Source: RGIG3994 sp964461635 (GTDB taxonomy: Bacteria > Bacillota > Clostridia > Oscillospirales > CAG-272). From it: a stretch of 9,968 nt of DNA. The stretch lies in the NCBI GenBank assembly GCA_964461635.1, contig CAYWVC010000049.1, forward strand, positions 1 to 9,968, read 5' to 3'. The position numbers were made by a program, and so were the translations under genes. The notes beneath the pieces were generated by a model. The model was not told where the DNA came from. It saw nothing but the letters and a program-made list of their open reading frames with translations, and did not search any database. Positions 5,310 to 9,968 of this stretch are shown piece after piece. The number at the start of each line of letters is the position of its first letter. Within the stretch, counting starts at the first letter, position 1.

Positions 5310-8141
5310 TCATCTGACCTTTTTGACGACGGTGATCGCCATTCCGAGGATTCCGCAGACGATCGCGAGGATCTGCACGGCTCCCGAGGCACAGCTGCAC
5401 GATGCGCCGTCTTCGACCTTTTCGGTGTTGCTCACACTGTCGGTGGGCTCACCGCTGTCCGAGTTGCCGGGATCTGCGGTGCCCGAGTCCTCCGCGCCCT
5501 TGGTAAAGAGCTCGGTGTCGTCGGCATCGTTGACAAGGCTGAGCTGCTTGAAGGTCGCGTATTTCTCGGCGATCCAAGCCTCAAACTTCGGCGCGATCAT
5601 ATACATACCGTTGGCGTTCAGGTGGCTGACGTCGGACGCGGTCAGGCAGTACTTCTGACGGCACTTTGCATCGCTCATATCAATGCCGGTCCATTCGGTA
5701 TCGGCGGCGTAGAGGCAAACGATGCGGTCGGTATTGTACGATTCGGCAAGTGCCTTCATCGCGTCGGCATAATCGTTATTTGTGCCGAGGTAGCCCTTCT
5801 CGGTTTTGTAGCTCCAGGGGGTAACGAGCACGATCAGCGCGTTCGGCGCGTTCTCGGTAATGTATCCGATGATTTTGTTCAGTGCGCCGCTGTAGGTCGT
5901 AATATCGGTGCTGTCGGTCGTACCGAAGGGCACACTGTGATGGCGGTCGTTGCGTCCGCCCTCAACGAAGTATATATCGCCGTCGGTGGGGAGCTCGGTA
6001 TAGCGCTCACACATAGAGGGCGAGTTGGCATCGGGGTTGACCGTGATCTTCGCGACCTGATTGCCGCCTATACCGTAGTTGTGGAAGGTCATACCGTACT
6101 TGTAGCCGAGAAGGTTGACCCACGTCTGATGCTGACCGAGTCCCGATCCGCCGAAATAGCTGTCGCCTATGGCGTACATCTTCAGCCCATCGAGCACGGT
6201 GTAATAGTCGTCGTAGTTCCCGAGCAGCCAATCGCACGCCTGCTTGACACCGTCAAGCTCGGACAGCGGCTTGACGGCGGCGTAATTGAGGCTCGGAGCT
6301 CCCGTTTCATCGGTATAAAGCATAGCATTGCAGAGCCTGATGCTCTCAAACTTCGCCGCGTATTCGCCGAGCTCCTTGCCGCCGACGAAGAGGAGGTCGG
6401 AGGTCTTCACGGGATAGTGCTTGACGAATTCGTCAAGCAGTCTGCCGACGGTAGCCGTGTCGCGGGATGCGATCGCCAGAACGATCGCGTTCTTGACACC
6501 GTTTTGGGCAAGGTATTCGGCTATCTCGCCGTTTTCGGTGGTATCAAGGATCAGCGAATACTGCTTCTCCGCCGTGCCGTTGCCGTAGGGCAGGTAATAG
6601 CGGTAATTGACTGTCGCGCCGGAGGGATCGGTGTAGCTGCCGCCGATGAGCCCGTTCTCATCCGCCGTACCGAGCTCGGTCGAGAAGTCGGTGGGCTCCA
6701 CAAGGTATACGGGCGGGATCTTTGCCTCCTCACCGGCATACATCGGCGCGTAGCGCATACAGAGCCGTATGATCTCGTTATCCTCCTTGGTCGTGTAGGC
6801 ATAGGAGCGGTAGTCACCGTAGAGGTCAAGCTGATAAACCTCGCATCCGGTGAGGTATTCCTTCGTTTTATCGAATATGACGTGGGTCCCGAAATGCTTC
6901 CAATGGGACACGGTCAGCACACTGACCGTCGCGTACTTGCTGCCTCCGAAATCGGTGAAATTCTGATCGAAGAAGTAGACAGTCGTGCCCGCCTTCGGTA
7001 CGGTAAACGCATCGGAGGTGTAGTAATATTGGTTGGAGGGCGAGGTATACGTCAGGCGCTTTGCCGCGTCGTCCTGATACTGCGAGCCGACGTAGCCGCT
7101 CGTCCAATTAAGATCGATCTTGGTGCCGATGAGCTGAGCTCCGGTCACAAGGCTGTAAAGCTCGGGATCGGGCCAGACGGTCTCCTGCTTATTCGTGGCG
7201 GTGCCCGCTTCGGTCGTGGCTGACCACGTTACCGTTACGGGAGCGGTCGAAAGGTAGACCGTGCCGTAGCTGACGTTGGGGCGGCAGCAGAGCCTTATCA
7301 CCTCGTTATCGTTCGAGGTAACGTAGGTAAAGGTATTGCCGTTCGCCACGAGTGAATTCGTCGCAGCGTAGCCGAAGTCGTAGACGTAGTGCTCACCGTC
7401 CTTTTTATATACGGTGAAGGCGTTGTACGCGTCGTTCGTCGAGCTTTGCAGGGTGTAGGATATCTTTGTGCCCTTCTTCGGTATGAGAATCAGGTTCGAC
7501 ATCGCGTAGCTGTTTGCGCTGGCGGCAGAGAAGTATTTTATCTCCTTTGCCGAGCCGTTCGTATTGGTTGCCGAGCTTGCGTAGCCGCAGAACCAACGGA
7601 TTCCGTCGACCGTGCCGTTGTCGTTAAGCGTGGCGGTGAAATCTAGTGCCTTGAGCTGATCAAGGGTGCTTGCGTCGGTCGTTTCCTCGGTGTAGACCTT
7701 AAAGGAGCCCGACTTGGTGCAAAGGCGTATGCTTTGATCGTCGTGATCGGTCACGAATTCGTAATGCCCGTCCTTCTGACCGATAAATTCGTATTTGTCG
7801 GTGCCGGTGACGTTGGCTCCGTCGAGGTCGACGATCCAATCCGAGCCCGATTTCTTCCAGGTGGAGAAAACGTACACCGCGTTGGTGGGCAGGGAACCGG
7901 ACGGGACGTCGAAGGATATCTTCGTTCCCGCCTTCGGGACCGTGATAATATCGGTGTACTGCCACAAGCTGTTGCCCGCGACGATCTTGTTTTTGTTCTT
8001 GTTGGTGGCACATCCTACGTATCCGGCGTTCCACGTAACCTCAAGCTCGGTGCGTGTGTCGGCGAAGACGGCAAGAACGCTTGCGGGCAGAAGAGTGCAG
8101 ACCGTAACGAGAACGAGAAGTACGGAAATAATGCGTTTCAT
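5310..8141 (-). CDS. Surface-anchored SGNH-hydrolase (GDSL esterase-like) multidomain protein (943 aa)
   Basis: This large exported enzyme is probably an esterase removing acyl groups at the cell surface. A Sec signal peptide (MKRIISVLLVLVTVC..., cleavage near VLA or VFA at 22-27) is followed by three related modules (about 30-145, 155-290 and 335-470), each ending in an (S/V/I)IRLC motif with the cysteine at 141, 285 and 461. A less clear domain at about 490-650 resembles a degenerate alpha/beta-hydrolase. The SGNH domain runs from about 655 to 865: GDS with Ser661, YGIGGN around 689-694, GGRND with Asn731, and DVSH with Asp837 and His840. The complete catalytic set is present. A Ser/Gly/Asp-rich linker (about 875-918), a membrane helix (920-939) and a VKKVR tail close the protein, giving a C-terminal membrane anchor without a visible LPxTG motif. 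The start at 8141 is preferred over upstream in-frame ATGs because of the signal peptide and AAAGGA at 8151-8156. Confidence 0.85.
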   Translation of the reverse strand: MKRIISVLLVLVTVCTLLPASVLAVFADTRTELEVTWNAGYVGCATNKNKNKIVAGNSLWQYTDIITVPKAGTKISFDVPSGSLPTNAVYVFSTWKKSGSDWIVDLDGANVTGTDKYEFIGQKDGHYEFVTDHDDQSIRLCTKSGSFKVYTEETTDASTLDQLKALDFTATLNDNGTVDGIRWFCGYASSATNTNGSAKEIKYFSAASANSYAMSNLILIPKKGTKISYTLQSSTNDAYNAFTVYKKDGEHYVYDFGYAATNSLVANGNTFTYVTSNDNEVIRLCCRPNVSYGTVYLSTAPVTVTWSATTEAGTATNKQETVWPDPELYSLVTGAQLIGTKIDLNWTSGYVGSQYQDDAAKRLTYTSPSNQYYYTSDAFTVPKAGTTVYFFDQNFTDFGGSKYATVSVLTVSHWKHFGTHVIFDKTKEYLTGCEVYQLDLYGDYRSYAYTTKEDNEIIRLCMRYAPMYAGEEAKIPPVYLVEPTDFSTELGTADENGLIGGSYTDPSGATVNYRYYLPYGNGTAEKQYSLILDTTENGEIAEYLAQNGVKNAIVLAIASRDTATVGRLLDEFVKHYPVKTSDLLFVGGKELGEYAAKFESIRLCNAMLYTDETGAPSLNYAAVKPLSELDGVKQACDWLLGNYDDYYTVLDGLKMYAIGDSYFGGSGLGQHQTWVNLLGYKYGMTFHNYGIGGNQVAKITVNPDANSPSMCERYTELPTDGDIYFVEGGRNDRHHSVPFGTTDSTDITTYSGALNKIIGYITENAPNALIVLVTPWSYKTEKGYLGTNNDYADAMKALAESYNTDRIVCLYAADTEWTGIDMSDAKCRQKYCLTASDVSHLNANGMYMIAPKFEAWIAEKYATFKQLSLVNDADDTELFTKGAEDSGTADPGNSDSGEPTDSVSNTEKVEDGASCSCASGAVQILAIVCGILGMAITVVKKVR

Positions 8142-8189
8142 ACGGTGATTTCCTTTCATAAACAGTTTCGGTACACTGCCTTTCGGCAA

Positions 8190-8227
8190 ACAAGTGTGGC
8201 ATCCAAAGCGAGGGACGCCACACTTGT
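8190..8227. terminator. Hairpin between the solute-binding and SGNH genes
   Basis: A perfect 11-bp stem (8190-8200 with 8217-8227) has a 16-base loop. On the minus strand it is followed only by a weak T stretch, so it may act as a partial terminator or as an RNA stabiliser downstream of the solute-binding gene. The 115 bases between the two genes show no convincing promoter for the SGNH gene, which favours read-through. Confidence 0.5.
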
Positions 8228-8256
8228 AAAGGTGTTTTATTTAAGTAGGGTTTTGA

Positions 8257-9819
8257 TTACTTTTCCTGCTTCGCCTGAATGCTCTTGTAGGTGTTTACAA
8301 GTGCGGTCAGCTTAGTCTTGGTAAACTTCGCAACTGCGGTACCCTCGGATGCCCAGTTCTTGTCTCCAACCGCCGCCACACTGAATTTCTCGGTGAGGTA
8401 TGCGCCGAGGACGCTGCTGTGGTAAAGTCTGCCGAGATCGAAGTTAACTCCGCCTCTGATAACGTTCCACATATTGGCGTCGTCGGGGAGGTCGGCGTAT
8501 CTGCCCTTAAGAACAGCCTCGAATATGGCGGGAGAGGTCTTTCTGTAAGCCTCACTTGCCCAGCACTCAAGCACTGCGGTCATCTCGGCTGCGGAATCGC
8601 AGTCGGCGGAGATGCCGTAAAGGGTGAAGGGGTTAGCCATAGCGGTCAGGTAACCGACAGAGGTTGCCTGTGCCTTATCGTAAGCGGGGGTAGGAAGAAC
8701 GCCGAAGCTGAAGCTCTCGTCAACGTCGGTCAGATATTTGATCGGGAAGCGGGCGCGGTCCTGAAGGAACAGGCAGTTGCCCTGCTGGAAGGGATAGTAG
8801 TACAGGTTGGAGCCGCTCTGAGCCTTTTCGTAGATGCAGTTGTTGGTGCTCAGCGCGATCTTCTTTACCTTGTCAAAGAGGGTGCGAGCCTTGTCGCTCG
8901 TGTAATCGTCGGAAAGGACGAGGTAATCGTCATCGTCCGTCGCCACAACGGTCGAGAGATCCGAGCCTATGTAGAAGGCGTCAAGACCGTAGAAGATGCC
9001 CGCGAAGGCATACTCGGCGTCCATCGGGGAATTGAACTTATTGCCCTTGCCGCTGCCGACCTGGTCGCAGATCTCGATCAGCTTGTCGATGGTCCAATCG
9101 CCGTTGCGAACAAGGTCGTAGAAGTTTACGTCCTTAACGGCGGTGAGGGAATCCTTGTAGTTCTTGCTGAAGAAGATGGTGTACATCATATAGTACATAT
9201 TGGTGGACATATCGCCCGATACGAAGTAGAGCGAATCGCCGATCGTAACGGTGTCGATAAGGTTGTCGGGCCACCAAGGCATGGAGTATTCCATATAGTT
9301 GTCCTCAATTATATTGAGGTCCAGATAGAATCCGCGGGTGCTGAGCGATGCACCGGTACGGCTGTAGGAAGCAATGATGTCCCAGGTCTTGGAGCCGTAG
9401 TCGGCTTCAACGTCCTGAATGAACTGGGTGATGTTGTCATTGTTTCCGGGCTTCTCGGTGAAAACAAGCTCAACGCCGAGACGGGACATAATCGCCTCGT
9501 TACGGTTGGCGATCTGGTCGCCGACGGTGTCGCCGGTGTTCGCCTCCGCATCGAATTCGTCGTGCTCGGCTTTCCAATGCAGGACGTTGATCTTGTCATC
9601 CTTGTAATTGAGGTTGTACTGATCAAGGTGATCCTTCTGATATCCGTCCTTGTCTATCTCGGGATCGTCGGTTACCTCTCCCGACGGAGTGTTGCTGTCG
9701 TCCTCGCCCGCGGTGGTGTCACCGGGTGTCGGCGTGTTGGTGTTCTGACACGACGCGATGAAAGGCAGGACCAAGAGCACGGCAAGCGCAAGAACGATGA
9801 TTCTTACTGAAAGTTTCAT
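8257..9819 (-). CDS. Extracellular solute-binding lipoprotein, ABC-importer type (520 aa)
   Basis: This is a ligand-binding lipoprotein resembling family 1 extracellular solute-binding proteins, which usually hand sugars or oligosaccharides to an ABC importer. The signal peptide runs to a lipobox I21-A22-S23-C24, and Cys24 should be lipidated. A Thr/Asp/Glu/Pro-rich tether follows (about 25-55). The binding domain then has features common in clostridial members: an early INVLHW strand, a GDQIANRNEAIMSRLGVEL stretch, NNDNITQFIQDVEADYGSKTWD, and aromatic-rich segments (WWPDNLI, YYMMYTIFF). Its length fits the larger clostridial members. It is the first gene after a strong promoter, and no permease or ATPase gene follows; the next gene is the SGNH enzyme. 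It may work with permeases encoded elsewhere or serve as a surface ligand trap. The ligand cannot be assigned. Confidence 0.85.
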   Translation of the reverse strand: MKLSVRIIVLALAVLLVLPFIASCQNTNTPTPGDTTAGEDDSNTPSGEVTDDPEIDKDGYQKDHLDQYNLNYKDDKINVLHWKAEHDEFDAEANTGDTVGDQIANRNEAIMSRLGVELVFTEKPGNNDNITQFIQDVEADYGSKTWDIIASYSRTGASLSTRGFYLDLNIIEDNYMEYSMPWWPDNLIDTVTIGDSLYFVSGDMSTNMYYMMYTIFFSKNYKDSLTAVKDVNFYDLVRNGDWTIDKLIEICDQVGSGKGNKFNSPMDAEYAFAGIFYGLDAFYIGSDLSTVVATDDDDYLVLSDDYTSDKARTLFDKVKKIALSTNNCIYEKAQSGSNLYYYPFQQGNCLFLQDRARFPIKYLTDVDESFSFGVLPTPAYDKAQATSVGYLTAMANPFTLYGISADCDSAAEMTAVLECWASEAYRKTSPAIFEAVLKGRYADLPDDANMWNVIRGGVNFDLGRLYHSSVLGAYLTEKFSVAAVGDKNWASEGTAVAKFTKTKLTALVNTYKSIQAKQEK

Positions 9820-9831
9820 AGAATTTCCGTT

Positions 9832-9855
9832 GCTCGAAATTTCGAGCCTCCTCCT
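9832..9855 (-). promoter_or_regulatory. Shine-Dalgarno plus hairpin in the leader of the solute-binding gene
   Basis: On the minus strand an AGGAGGAGG site (complement of 9847-9855) is followed at once by the 16-base perfect palindrome GCTCGAAATTTCGAGC (9832-9847), and only then by the ATG (9817-9819). The linear gap of 27 bases is too long for normal initiation. Folding the palindrome would shorten it to about 12. No ATG, GTG or TTG lies at normal spacing from the strong site. A weak CGGA close to the ATG is the alternative ribosome site. Confidence 0.6.
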
Positions 9856-9875
9856 AATAATATTTTGGTATCATC

Positions 9876-9904
9876 ATTATAGTATATCTTTCCCGGTTTG
9901 TCAA
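9876..9904 (-). promoter_or_regulatory. Consensus sigma-A promoter of the solute-binding gene
   Basis: On the minus strand a perfect -35 TTGACA (complement of 9899-9904) and a perfect -10 TATAAT (complement of 9876-9881) are separated by the ideal 17 bases. Transcription should start near 9869, giving a leader of about 50 bases. Such a promoter is strong unless repressed, which suits an abundant binding protein. Confidence 0.92.
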
Positions 9905-9968
9905 GTGACTTTTCGCGTTTTGCCCCCGCCGGGCAGGGGAGTTTGATAAAATTTTTTCAATCATTGGA

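Noticed and set aside
5622..7223. A 533-codon open frame on the plus strand
   Set aside because: It lies wholly antisense to the SGNH protein gene, which has a signal peptide, catalytic motifs and a ribosome site. The antisense frame gives a low-complexity Val/Gly/Arg/Ile-rich product expected from codon bias in G+C-rich DNA.
8142..8189. Upstream in-frame starts of the SGNH protein
   Set aside because: They would put a polar stretch before the signal peptide, and one of them overlaps the ribosome site AAAGGA at 8151-8156.
8419..9810. A 463-codon open frame on the plus strand
   Set aside because: It is antisense to the solute-binding lipoprotein gene, has no ribosome site or recognisable motif, and shows the same Val/Gly/Ile-rich shadow composition.
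9905..9928. Possible catabolite-response (cre) operator upstream of the solute-binding promoter
   Set aside because: The minus-strand sequence around GCAAAACGCGAAAAG has the central CG and A-rich flank but lacks the dyad symmetry of a cre site.
9905..9968. GC-rich hairpin upstream of the solute-binding promoter as a terminator of an upstream gene
   Set aside because: The stem is only four to five pairs and no T run follows it on the minus strand.

Overview
The window looks like a chromosomal segment of a Gram-positive, anaerobic clostridium (class Clostridia, probably an uncultured gut-type Oscillospirales or Christensenellales relative). The evidence is a SCIFF peptide with its radical-SAM maturase (a near-signature trait of Clostridia), strong AGGAGG-type ribosome binding sites, textbook sigma-A promoters, lipoproteins with Gram-positive-style signal peptides, and G+C-rich coding sequence. 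The taxonomic placement is inference. I see no rRNA, tRNA, CRISPR array, insertion sequence or phage gene.

Layout. (1) 63-1947, plus strand: an unrecognised lipoprotein, then a small cytoplasmic endonuclease/exonuclease/phosphatase-fold hydrolase, closed by a hairpin terminator. (2) 2038-5088, plus strand: a strong promoter drives scfA, a 50-residue SCIFF ranthipeptide precursor. A terminator hairpin follows, then scfB, the radical-SAM/SPASM thioether-forming maturase, then a group III Orn/Lys/Arg decarboxylase-like PLP enzyme whose ATG overlaps the scfB stop codon. (3) 5089-5309: a convergent intergenic region holding a cluster of small palindromes and a 16-bp bidirectional terminator. (4) 5310-9819, minus strand: a lipoprotein of the extracellular solute-binding type (promoter at 9876-9904) followed by a large surface-anchored SGNH-hydrolase protein with three copies of an unfamiliar N-terminal module.

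How the genes work together. In the SCIFF locus, the leader of ScfA should be bound by the N-terminal part of ScfB, which then installs Cys-derived thioether bridges. The terminator between the two genes would make precursor in excess over enzyme, with read-through feeding scfB and the coupled decarboxylase. The minus-strand pair fits capture of a ligand (sugar or oligosaccharide is the usual inference) by a lipoprotein, plus removal of ester groups at the cell surface by the SGNH enzyme. No permease is seen.

The best candidates for something new are: the variant SCIFF core, with Gly at the position expected to be the thioether acceptor Thr and an extra Cys in the leader; a 13-nt perfect inverted repeat that could open the scfA terminator by pairing with the scfB leader; a hairpin between a strong Shine-Dalgarno and the start codon of the solute-binding gene; and the triple-module SGNH surface protein.
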